Shown piece after piece: positions 7,501 to 14,336 of a DNA stretch of 15,573 bases. Below the pieces are notes generated by a model, which had not been told where the DNA came from, made no database searches, and worked only from the letters and a program-made list of their open reading frames with translations. The translations under genes and the position numbers were made by a program. This stretch comes from Candidatus Sulfotelmatobacter sp. (GTDB taxonomy: Bacteria > Acidobacteriota > Terriglobia > Terriglobales > Acidobacteriaceae). The stretch lies in contig JASHRE010000855.1 of assembly GCA_030037515.1 (NCBI GenBank), positions 1 through 15,573 on the forward strand, in the 5' to 3' direction. How positions within the stretch are numbered: position 1 is the first letter of the stretch; each line of letters starts with the position of its first letter.

Positions 7501-8391
7501 AAGGTATATCAAGGACCGATCGATGCCGAGCGGATCGAAAAAGATTTTCAAAGCATCCCGTCCGACGATGTGGAGCGGCTGGCGCGAGGACTTCCCTTCC
7601 CGCTGGCGGGCCAGACGCTTGAATTTGGGCGGAATTACCTTTCATTGGGGGCTCTGCTGTTTCAGCGCGGATACCTCGACGAAGCCGAAACCGCTTTCCA
7701 GCAGGCGTTGCACGACGATTCGGCCAGCGCTGAAGCGCTCTATGGAATCGGCAGCGTCCATTTGAATCAAAACAAAAACGCCGCCGCGCGTGAAGCGTTT
7801 GAGCGCGCCACGAAGGCGAAGGCCAGCTATCCCGATACGCTGCCGGACTCGTGGAACAATCTTGGCGTCATCGCAACGCGTGAAGGACGAATCGACGACT
7901 CCATCGCGTGCTTCAAACAAACGCTCGAGGTGAGTCCTGGTCACCTGGCCGCGGTCGAAAATCTGGGCAATGCCTATCGCCTCGAAAAACGCTGGGATGA
8001 CGCTCGCACCATGCTGGAGCGGGCAGTCGCGATCGCCCCGGAGGATCCGGAGGCGAACTACAGCCTGGGGATGGTCTACGCTCAGACGGATGAAGCGGCA
8101 AAGGCCGATGAGTATTTGCACCGAGCGCTCGCGGCGCGGCCGGCTTATCCGGAAGCGCTGAACAATCTCGGCGTGCTTTACCTTGTAACCCAGCGGCGTG
8201 ACCAGGCAGTCTCAAGCTTCGAGCAGTGCATTCGTGTGGCTCCGGCGTTTGATCAGGCTTATCTCAATCTGGCTCGCCTCTATGCGCTTGAGGGCGCGCA
8301 GGCTAAGGCTCGCGGCGTTCTGCTCGATCTGCTCAAGCAACATCCCGATCACACCCTGGCCAAGCAGATGCTCGAGCAATTGCAGCGGTGA
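4504..8391 (+). CDS. Tat-exported FG-GAP/ASPIC (CRTAC1-like) protein with redoxin and TPR domains
   Basis: This very large extracytoplasmic protein has about 1295 residues if it starts at CTG 4504. The first conventional start is TTG 4723, which gives 1222 residues but discards the signal. Numbered from 4504: a twin-arginine signal, RRDFLLRFCQGAGAALVP at 15-32; a conserved-looking leader to about 240; then a beta-propeller-like region with six calcium-type DxDxDG motifs beginning near 300, 404, 477, 528, 607 and 709 (for example DIDNDGFDDLYV), separated by NNGDGTFTD-like blades; an ASPIC/UnbV domain at about 752-830; a thioredoxin-fold redoxin domain at about 868-1020; and about seven TPR repeats at 1043-1293. 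In the redoxin domain the usual CxxC is SRDC (Ser902 to Cys905), so a dithiol exchange like that of thioredoxin is not expected. TPRs and FG-GAP blades suggest protein or glycan binding. The gene is monocistronic, facing a nucleoside hydrolase tail to tail with a 36-base gap. The substrate is unknown. Family assignment is firm; the start is not. Confidence 0.85.
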   Translation: MSRPRKPHKPIDLPRRDFLLRFCQGAGAALVPNGWWKFAFPACSFPQATHAELDESSFQVAPHYRNERPLDAVLRKVTPGRDEFLSEKYASEIEAVLSAWRAGLRHSPITVEAIANSLAENFSGTSWRPTDSRVIRSDSLLEIRHQRFDANHNIGREVFLDGLRKALGARTRILTAEFQITRIDASEAASADAPIQVETRIRYEIVGAGSDFYREQRVGNWELSWNRSGSSHYRVSTWQMTEETQARSHAPVYVDVAANAFAANPSYAAQMMHGTDHWRTILDGASGVDIYGHNGVSVADIDNDGFDDLYVCQPAGLPNRLYRNRGDGTFEDVTEPSGLGILENTACALFADFRNRGLQDVILVSSSGPVLFVNEGNGKFRRERDAFQFANPPQGTFTGAALADYDRDGWLDIYFCLYSYYQGTGQYKYPSPYHDAENGPPNFMMRNHRDGTFRDVTADSGLNQNNTRYSFACGWSDFDGDGWPDLYVVNDFGRKNLYRNNGDGTFTDIAAQTGTEDVGAGMSVGWLDYDNDGAPDLYVANMWTAAGVRISTQENFKKTSLPEIRALYQKHAMGNSLLRNRGARFEDVTTASGVGMGRWSWSSDVLDFDHDGYPDLYIANGMVSGPERNDLNGFFWRQVVAQSPDDPRAAKEYEQGWSAINELIRSDATWSGYERNVCYANNRDGTFSDVSAAVGLDFVEDGRSFAWADFDQDGRQEICLKNRNAPQLRLLKNVAEKLPASIAFRLQGTKSNRDAIGAAVTIEASAGRQTRMLQAGSGFLSQHSKTVFFGLGDAARTVNASIRWPSGTMQRFESLPTNHTIWVEEGKDPARVEAFRGFISTPVPSLANSVAEADALPTTIETWLLAPVHAPNVSLPDVTHRRVSLSSLRGKPVLLNFWNARSRDCRENLRSFEKNHQRWADQGLQLLTVHVKGAADGSTDSEEDSLRAFAGEQNFTFPILDASEDVIAIYNILYRQLYDRHRDLTLPTSFLTSSEGEIVKVYQGPIDAERIEKDFQSIPSDDVERLARGLPFPLAGQTLEFGRNYLSLGALLFQRGYLDEAETAFQQALHDDSASAEALYGIGSVHLNQNKNAAAREAFERATKAKASYPDTLPDSWNNLGVIATREGRIDDSIACFKQTLEVSPGHLAAVENLGNAYRLEKRWDDARTMLERAVAIAPEDPEANYSLGMVYAQTDEAAKADEYLHRALAARPAYPEALNNLGVLYLVTQRRDQAVSSFEQCIRVAPAFDQAYLNLARLYALEGAQAKARGVLLDLLKQHPDHTLAKQMLEQLQR

Positions 8392-8427
8392 AGCCCGAGG
8401 GCGGCGGCCATGCCGGCACGTGGCTCA

Positions 8428-9510
8428 TCACGGTCTCGGCGTGGGAGCTTTTAGCAGGTCCACAAACATTTTGTAAAATTTCTGCGTATCGAGATCGTCC
8501 TGAATCTCGACCGGCGGGCCCGCGATCTTTGGCTTGTCATTTTCCGACCAGCTGAGCGTATTTCCGTATCCCGCGCCGCGATCGAGATCGATGTCGAGAT
8601 ATCTCGTCTCTGTCTTCGTGATCAGGCTCGGGTCGAGCCAGGCCGCAGCCGCGAGCTCATCCCAAAGGTAGTTGTACTTCCCGTGCAGCCGCGTATAGGT
8701 CGCAACGTATTTCGCCGCCGGAGAGTCGGCGGGTTTGATTTCATCAATCAGTGCGGGGGTGAGCCGCGTCTTTACGGAAATGTCCACCGTCGTGCAAACG
8801 ATCTTTTTCCACGCGGCCGTGAGGACAACGTGAGCCGCCTCGGGATCAAACCACAAGTTGAATTCGTGCCGCGGCGTGTTCACAAATTCCGGATCATCGG
8901 TGGTTGGATTGAGGCTCGCTCCCATAAAAATAAGTTCTTTTACGAGGCTCGGAAATTCCGGATCGATCGAAATCGCGAGCGCAAGATTCGTCATCGGCCC
9001 GCCTTCATAAATCGTGATCTCGTGGGGATATTTATGAACCGTGCCGATCAGAAAATGCGCAGCGTCTTCATTGAGGGGCTTGGTCGTGGGTAGGCCCTCG
9101 GGCATGCCGCCGAGTTGATCGGCGGGATGAAACCTGCGCGGAGTCCACGCCCCGAGCCAGGGAACCGTTCCGAATTGCTGTTCCCACATCTCGGTTGTGT
9201 CTTGCCGTCGAACCGTCGGATACTCGGCACCAGGGACGACCGGAATGTCGGTGCGGCCGATGAGTTCGAGCATCCGCAGCGTGTGCGCCACTTCTTCTTT
9301 CAGCCATGCGTCGCCGGTCACCACCGTGATGCCAAGAATTTTCGTTTGCGGCGACTGGATCAGCAGCAGCATCGACTGCTGATCGGTGCCGGCGGGCCCG
9401 GCCGCATCCTGATCGATAATGATCTTTCGCCGATGGGAAGATTGCTGACTCCATGCCGGCAGGCACGCGCCCAAAAATGAAAACAACAGCACCCAAGGGA
9501 CCAGTTTCAT
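8428..9510 (-). CDS. Secreted inosine/uridine-type nucleoside hydrolase with altered metal motif
   Basis: The protein has 360 residues, with its ATG at 9510 preceded by GGAGAAGG. The N-terminus is a signal peptide. It offers both a lipobox-like LGAC (Cys16) and a signal-peptidase-I site near AWS-Q, so it may be a lipoprotein or freely periplasmic. The IU-nucleoside hydrolase fold is clear from GITVVTGDAW (59-68), VVPGAEYP, YEGGPMTNLALA, EFNLWFDPEAA and YLWDELAAAAWLDP. The enzymes cleave ribonucleosides to base and ribose using a calcium ion held by an N-terminal DxDPGxDD motif. Here that motif reads DQDAAGPAGTDQQ (33-45): four residues are inserted and the last Asp is Gln44. The Asn of the usual GN motif is Asp67. 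Substrate preference or activity may therefore differ. It is the last gene of the minus-strand run, 56 bases after tyrA, and may be a separate unit. Family certain, function less so. Confidence 0.85.
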   Translation of the reverse strand: MKLVPWVLLFSFLGACLPAWSQQSSHRRKIIIDQDAAGPAGTDQQSMLLLIQSPQTKILGITVVTGDAWLKEEVAHTLRMLELIGRTDIPVVPGAEYPTVRRQDTTEMWEQQFGTVPWLGAWTPRRFHPADQLGGMPEGLPTTKPLNEDAAHFLIGTVHKYPHEITIYEGGPMTNLALAISIDPEFPSLVKELIFMGASLNPTTDDPEFVNTPRHEFNLWFDPEAAHVVLTAAWKKIVCTTVDISVKTRLTPALIDEIKPADSPAAKYVATYTRLHGKYNYLWDELAAAAWLDPSLITKTETRYLDIDLDRGAGYGNTLSWSENDKPKIAGPPVEIQDDLDTQKFYKMFVDLLKAPTPRP

Positions 9511-9566
9511 CTGCCTTCTCCAGATTGGTTTTCACTGGCTGGATAGAGCCATCCGTCGCCGCGTGC

Positions 9567-10460
9567 TTACAAATTGCGGCCGCCGTCCAGCTTTTTCTTG
9601 CCGGCCGTGACTTTTCTCAACTGATGCGCCCGCTCAAATTCTTCCGCCAATTGCCGGGTCGTGAGATTCTCGCGGATATGTGCGAGACGCTGTTCTACCT
9701 TCCACAACGCCTTCTCGAGATTCTTTTGATTGCTGATCGCGATATCGCGCCACATCGAATATGGACTCGCTGAGATGCGGGTCATTTCCTGCAGAGCCCG
9801 CCCACCCGCAGGCAGTAGCGGGGCCTCGGCGCCGAACTCCTCGATCAGAGCCGCCGCCAGCGCGGTTGAGATCATCTGGGGAACGTGGCTGATCCAGGCG
9901 CAGAGGCGATCGTGTTCTTCCGCCGGCAGCGTCGCAATGCGGGCCCCAATGCGATCGATCCACGACGCATACTCGGCCAACAGGCCGTCATTCAAACTCT
10001 GCCCGGGCAGAGGCGTGATAAACCAGAGCGCGTTGTGAAACAGATCGGCGTCGGCATAATCGACGCCGCTCGACTCTTTTCCGGCCATGGGATGTCCCGC
10101 GAGAAAGCGCTTGCCCGCATGATCGCCGAAAACGTTGATCGCGCGTTCGACGACGCCAGCCTTTGTGCTGCCGACGTCGGTGAGCAAAGCTTTCAGGGGA
10201 AGAACCGGCCCGATGCGGTCGATCAGGTCCATGATCGCCAGCACTGGCGTGGCCAGCACCACAACCTGGCTGCCTCGAATGGCATCAGCTGGATTCGATG
10301 TGCCGGCGTCGATCGCGCCGCGCCCGCGGGCTTTTTCGAGCGCAGCATCACGATCGCAGCCGATGATTCGGCCGGGAAATTTCTTTTTGCGTAGGGCGAG
10401 CCCGACGGATCCGCCAATCAGGCCGGTTCCAACGATCGTGATTTGACGAATCAACACCAA
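9567..10460 (-). CDS. tyrA: Prephenate dehydrogenase (TyrA)
   Basis: This enzyme oxidatively decarboxylates prephenate to 4-hydroxyphenylpyruvate, the committed step to tyrosine. The 297-residue chain has a Rossmann glycine motif VGTGLIGGSVG (10-20), with an acidic residue (Asp36 in GCDRD) at the end of the second strand that favours NAD. It also has the conserved DVGSTK (95-100), HPMAGKESSG (123-132, including the catalytic-type His123) and SHVPQM in the helical C-terminal domain. It has no ACT regulatory domain and no fused chorismate mutase, consistent with a separate mutase in the same cluster. The start is uncertain: the frame opens TTG GTG TTG ATT (10460, 10457, 10454), with no ATG and no convincing Shine-Dalgarno, because an inverted-repeat element abuts this end. 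I keep the first codon, but GTG 10457 is as likely. Confidence 0.93.
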   Translation of the reverse strand: MVLIRQITIVGTGLIGGSVGLALRKKKFPGRIIGCDRDAALEKARGRGAIDAGTSNPADAIRGSQVVVLATPVLAIMDLIDRIGPVLPLKALLTDVGSTKAGVVERAINVFGDHAGKRFLAGHPMAGKESSGVDYADADLFHNALWFITPLPGQSLNDGLLAEYASWIDRIGARIATLPAEEHDRLCAWISHVPQMISTALAAALIEEFGAEAPLLPAGGRALQEMTRISASPYSMWRDIAISNQKNLEKALWKVEQRLAHIRENLTTRQLAEEFERAHQLRKVTAGKKKLDGGRNL

Positions 10461-10462
10461 GA

Positions 10463-10594
10463 ACGTTTACCACAGAAACATCGAGGCACGCCGGAAAACT
10501 ATTTCTTGAACGTCGTTAATCCCGCCAACGCGCTCGCGTCAACGAGTTCGGGGGTGCATTTCTCTAGGTGTCTCTGTGCCTCCGTGGTGAACGT
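10463..10594. repeat. Inverted-repeat element filling the aroF-tyrA gap
   Basis: Two 28-base arms in inverted orientation match at 21 of 28 positions: ACGTTTACCACAGAAACA... at 10463-10490, and at 10567-10594 the reverse complement of ACGTTCACCACGGAGGCA.... About 76 bases lie between them. The element begins two bases upstream of the tyrA start and ends two bases short of the aroF stop codon. The arm resembles the ACCACRGAGGCACAGAGR type of dispersed intergenic repeat seen in many environmental bacteria (recalled). It contains no coding frame of note. Confidence 0.65.
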
Positions 10595-10596
10595 AT

Positions 10597-11613
<1,017 letters not shown>

Positions 11614-11641
11614 GGGAATAAGCCTTCGCCTCTCAGCCGTC

Positions 11642-11683
11642 AGCTGTCAGCCTCCGACCTCGCGTGGTTTTGGGCTGATAGCT
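11642..11683. repeat. Hairpin repeat in the chorismate mutase-DAHP synthase gap
   Basis: AGCTGTCAGCC (11642-11652) pairs with GGCTGATAGCT (11673-11683) with a single mismatch (a G-U pair in RNA) across a 20-base loop. CAGCCGTCAGCTGTCAGCC also contains repeated TCAGCyG units. The sequence resembles the CAGCTATCAGC family of intergenic repeats (recalled). There is no U-tract, so it is not a standard terminator. Confidence 0.5.
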
Positions 11684-11685
11684 CC

Positions 11686-12006
11686 TCAGTCATTCACTTC
11701 CGAATCCAATTCCGTTTCCCCATCCATTCGTTCCACCCGCGGGGCGATCTCTTCTTTCTGGATGTTCCGCATCACGTCGATGATTCGTTCGTAAATGCGG
11801 ACCAGATCGCGCCCGGGCAGTGGTCCCCGATTCGCTGCCTGCACATTGTCAAACACCAGGCGCTCGCGATCGGGTTCGTAGATCGGCAACGACGTGTTGC
11901 GCTTCAGCCGGCCGATTTCAACGGCTGCACACGCTCGCTCACTGAGCAACGCCACCAGCTTGCGGTCCAGTTCATCGATTTTTTTTCGCCAGTCTTCGAT
12001 GTCCAT
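11686..12006 (-). CDS. aroQ: Chorismate mutase, monofunctional AroQ class
   Basis: This enzyme rearranges chorismate to prephenate, the branch toward phenylalanine and tyrosine. The 106-residue all-helical chain matches the AroQ fold. Active-site residues known from the E. coli P-protein mutase domain can be placed: Arg7 (WRKKIDELD), Arg24 (LLSERACAAVEIG), Lys35, Asp46-Arg47-Glu48-Arg49 (PDRERLVFD) and Gln83 (VMRNIQKEE). The C-terminal 20 residues are acidic and probably disordered. The ATG at 12006 has no strong Shine-Dalgarno sequence (only GGCGG at about nine bases); the gap to trpA upstream holds a palindromic repeat. The enzyme stands alone, without a dehydratase, dehydrogenase or DAHP synthase fusion. 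In some bacteria such a small mutase binds type I-beta DAHP synthase, and the adjacent aroF makes that worth considering here. Confidence 0.93.
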   Translation of the reverse strand: MDIEDWRKKIDELDRKLVALLSERACAAVEIGRLKRNTSLPIYEPDRERLVFDNVQAANRGPLPGRDLVRIYERIIDVMRNIQKEEIAPRVERMDGETELDSEVND

Positions 12007-12052
12007 GAAAGCAGCCGCCGGTCTTCGCCCCCGGTGAAACAGGCCCCGGGAT

Positions 12053-12102
12053 GCCCCTCCCTTATCCTCGCGCTGTCGGAGGATAGGGCGGGGACTTTGA
12101 CT
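12053..12102. repeat. Palindromic repeat, copy A (between trpA and chorismate mutase)
   Basis: Bases 12053-12090 form a hairpin (stem CCCTTATCCTC/GAGGATAGGG with one bulged T), followed directly by GGGGACTTTGACT at 12090-12102. The hairpin part equals 14199-14236 in length and matches it at 30 of 38 positions. The 13-base tail is identical to 14296-14308. It sits wholly between genes here, just after the trpA stop. Confidence 0.7.
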
Positions 12103-12105
12103 TTT

Positions 12106-12906
12106 CTAAGTGGTCTGGAGTGGTCCCGAGGCTGAGGGCTGACGATCGCGCGCCAGCAATTTTCTTACGAACTCGCCCACCGCCGCTGCTTCCCGCCCCG
12201 GGTTCCGCTCAATCGTCTCCACGATCGCGCTGCCCACCACACCCGCATCCGCAAACTCGCCAACTTGGGCAAACTGCTCGGCATTGGAAATGCCGAATCC
12301 CAGCGCGACCGGCAATTTTGTCACGCGCCGCAGCCGTGTCACCAGCTTGCAGGCATCGTCGGCCAACTGTTGCCGCTGCCCCGTCACACCCGTGCGCGAA
12401 ACAGCATATACGAAGCCACGCGATGCCGCCGCGATCCGCTTCAAACGCGCATCGGGACTCGTCGGCGCCGCCAGAAACACCGGAGCCAAGTCATGCGCCT
12501 GCATCGCCCCCAAGTATTCACGTGCTTCCTCCACCGGCAAATCGGTGACGAGAGCTCCATCCACACCCGCGGCGCGCGCGACTTTGCAGAATTTGCCGAG
12601 CCCCAGGCGCAAAATCGGATTGAGATACGAAAACACGATCAGCCCGGTCGATTGCGCATGCTCGCGAATCTCGGCCGCAAGCGTGAGAACCTCAGCCAGT
12701 GAGGTTCTCTGCTTCAGCGCGCGTTCGCTGGCGCGCTGAATCACCGGGCCGTCCGCCACCGGATCGCTGAATGGCACGCCGAGTTCAATCACGTCGGCTC
12801 CAGCCTCAATCGCCGAAAGAACAATCGCGCGCGTCGTCACCAGATCGGGATCGCCGCAAGTCACGTAAGCCACCAGGCCTGGTTTGTTGTAGAAAGTCAG
12901 CGGCAT
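12106..12906 (-). CDS. trpA: Tryptophan synthase alpha subunit
   Basis: This subunit cleaves indole-3-glycerol phosphate to indole and glyceraldehyde-3-phosphate and passes indole to TrpB through the complex tunnel. It has 266 residues, the normal length. The start of the barrel (KPGLVAYVTCGDP, 8-20) follows the ATG at 12906 closely, so the start is firm even though no Shine-Dalgarno is visible; the preceding bases belong to a short tandem repeat. The catalytic residues are Glu41 (VIELGVPFSDP) and Asp52 (ADGPVIQ). The phosphate-binding GFGIS and VVGSAIV segments are present near the C-terminus. It follows trpB after an 81-base gap, unusually long for this pair, whose genes usually overlap or nearly do. 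Confidence 0.97.
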   Translation of the reverse strand: MPLTFYNKPGLVAYVTCGDPDLVTTRAIVLSAIEAGADVIELGVPFSDPVADGPVIQRASERALKQRTSLAEVLTLAAEIREHAQSTGLIVFSYLNPILRLGLGKFCKVARAAGVDGALVTDLPVEEAREYLGAMQAHDLAPVFLAAPTSPDARLKRIAAASRGFVYAVSRTGVTGQRQQLADDACKLVTRLRRVTKLPVALGFGISNAEQFAQVGEFADAGVVGSAIVETIERNPGREAAAVGEFVRKLLARDRQPSASGPLQTT

Positions 12907-12920
12907 AGCGAATGCAAGGA

Positions 12921-12941
12921 GTCAGAACTCAGAATTCAGAA
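12921..12941. repeat. Seven-base tandem repeat in the trpB-trpA gap
   Basis: Three head-to-tail units, GTCAGAA, CTCAGAA and TTCAGAA, cover 21 bases. They are followed after an AT-rich stretch by GACTTGTCATTTGTGACTTC (12970-12989), which overlaps the trpB stop. TCAGAA-type strings recur between genes in many environmental bacteria (recalled). The repeat ends about 15 bases before the trpA ATG and takes the place where a ribosome-binding site would be expected. Confidence 0.6.
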
Positions 12942-12987
12942 CCAATGTAATTGGAGATGCTTTATTTCGGACTTGTCATTTGTGACT

Positions 12988-14334
12988 TCAATCGATTTTC
13001 AGATTCTCGCGCAGAATGCCAATATCTTTGTCGCCTCGTCCGGAGATGTTGACGATCATCACTTCGCTGTTTCTCATCTTTGGCGCGCGCTTGACGGCTT
13101 CCGCCACAGCGTGCGCTGATTCGAGCGCGGGGATAATTCCTTCCGTCCGCGCCAGCAAGGTCGTCGCTTCGAGCGCTTCAGCATCGGAAGCGGGCACATA
13201 CTCGGCGCGTCCGGCATCACGCAAGGCCGCATGTTCCGGCCCGACCGAAGGATAATCCAGCCCGGCGGAAACCGAGTGCGTGAGCGCGATCTGACCGGTG
13301 GAATCCTGCAGAACGTAGGAATACGTTCCCTGCAATACACCCGGAGAGCCTCCGCGAAAACGAGCGGCGTGATCGCCGAGCGCGTCGCCGCGGCCGCCGG
13401 CCTCAACACCGATGAGCCGAACTTTCTTGTCGTCGAGAAAGTCGTAGAACATGCCGATCGAATTCGATCCTCCTCCAACGCAGGCAATGAGGACCGAGGG
13501 CAGTTTGCTTTCGGCTTTCAGAATCTGCGCCCGAGCCTCCCGCCCGATCACGCGGTGAAAATCGCGAACCACCGTGGGATACGGATGCGCCCCGAGCACG
13601 CTGCCCAGCAGATAATGCGTAGTGCGGACGTTAGTAACCCAGTCGCGCATGGCTTCGTTGATCGCGTCTTTGAGCGTGCGCGAGCCGGAATCGACGCCGC
13701 GCACTTCGGCTCCAAGCAGCCGCATGCGAAAAACGTTGAGTTCCTGGCGGCGCATGTCTTCCGTGCCCATGTAGACGACGCATTCGAAGCCGAGCAGAGC
13801 GCACACGGTGGCAGTCGCCACTCCGTGCTGGCCCGCCCCCGTTTCCGCGATCACGCGATGCTTACCCATGCGCTCGACCAGCAGTCCCTGGCCGAGACAG
13901 TTGTTGATTTTGTGCGCGCCCGTGTGCAGCAGGTCTTCGCGCTTCAAATAGATTTTCGCGCCACCCAATTTTTCCGTGAGTCGCCGCGCAAAAAACAACG
14001 GCGTGGGACGGCCGGCGAAGGTTCGCAGCAGTTCGTCAAGCCGTTTCTGAAATTTCGGATCTCGCCTGGCTTTTGCGTATTCGCGTTCGAGTTCATCGAG
14101 CGCGGCCATCAGAGTTTCAGGAACGTAGCGTCCGCCATAGACGCCAAAACGTCCGGGCTCGCGTGGCGCGGGTGCCCCCGTCCGCGCAGAGGCTGGTTGC
14201 CCCGCCCTTGTCCTGCCGTTGCTGGAGGACAGGGCGTTTTTTTCGAACTTTGTATGTGCGTATCCCATCCCGGCCGCGCCTTTTGCGGCTAGGCTGGGGA
14301 CTTTGACTCTGGTGGTTCGAGGAACCGTTCCCAT
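12988..14334 (-). CDS. trpB: Tryptophan synthase beta subunit with repeat-derived N-terminal extension
   Basis: The PLP enzyme joins indole and serine to give tryptophan. The chain is 448 residues, about 50 more than usual. The conserved protein begins at GRFGVYGGRYVPETLM (61-76). The PLP lysine is Lys142 in HTGAHKINNCLGQG. The substrate-carboxylate loop ETGAGQHG starts at Glu164, and the phosphate loop GGGSNS is at 287-292. The C-terminal SGRGDKD is intact. The first 60 residues are basic and low in complexity, and residues about 9-46 coincide with a palindromic repeat (14199-14308) whose sister copy is intergenic. No start codon exists between residue 23 (ATG 14268) and the conserved domain, so at least 38 extra residues must be translated. 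The ATG at 14334 is two bases after the trpF stop, which favours coupling. Confidence 0.95.
   Translation of the reverse strand: MGTVPRTTRVKVPSLAAKGAAGMGYAHTKFEKNALSSSNGRTRAGQPASARTGAPAPREPGRFGVYGGRYVPETLMAALDELEREYAKARRDPKFQKRLDELLRTFAGRPTPLFFARRLTEKLGGAKIYLKREDLLHTGAHKINNCLGQGLLVERMGKHRVIAETGAGQHGVATATVCALLGFECVVYMGTEDMRRQELNVFRMRLLGAEVRGVDSGSRTLKDAINEAMRDWVTNVRTTHYLLGSVLGAHPYPTVVRDFHRVIGREARAQILKAESKLPSVLIACVGGGSNSIGMFYDFLDDKKVRLIGVEAGGRGDALGDHAARFRGGSPGVLQGTYSYVLQDSTGQIALTHSVSAGLDYPSVGPEHAALRDAGRAEYVPASDAEALEATTLLARTEGIIPALESAHAVAEAVKRAPKMRNSEVMIVNISGRGDKDIGILRENLKID
14199..14308. repeat. Palindromic repeat, copy B, in frame inside the 5' end of trpB
   Basis: The hairpin portion at 14199-14236 (stem CGCCCTTGTCCT/AGGACAGGGCG with one bulged T) matches copy A at 30 of 38 positions. 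After 59 bases the shared tail GGGGACTTTGACT returns at 14296-14308; in copy A tail and hairpin adjoin. The intervening bases hold another small palindrome (GGCCGCGCC and neighbours). The whole element is read through by trpB without a stop. Confidence 0.65.
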
Positions 14335-14336
14335 GG

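Noticed and set aside
8392..8427. Possible bidirectional terminator between the convergent genes
   Set aside because: Only a short palindrome (TGCCGGCA) is present, with no stable stem and no U-tract on either strand.
13231..14292. 353-codon open frame on the plus strand opposite trpB
   Set aside because: It is fully antisense to a gene with all TrpB motifs, has no ribosome-binding site and no recognisable domain. Long antisense frames are common in GC-rich DNA.
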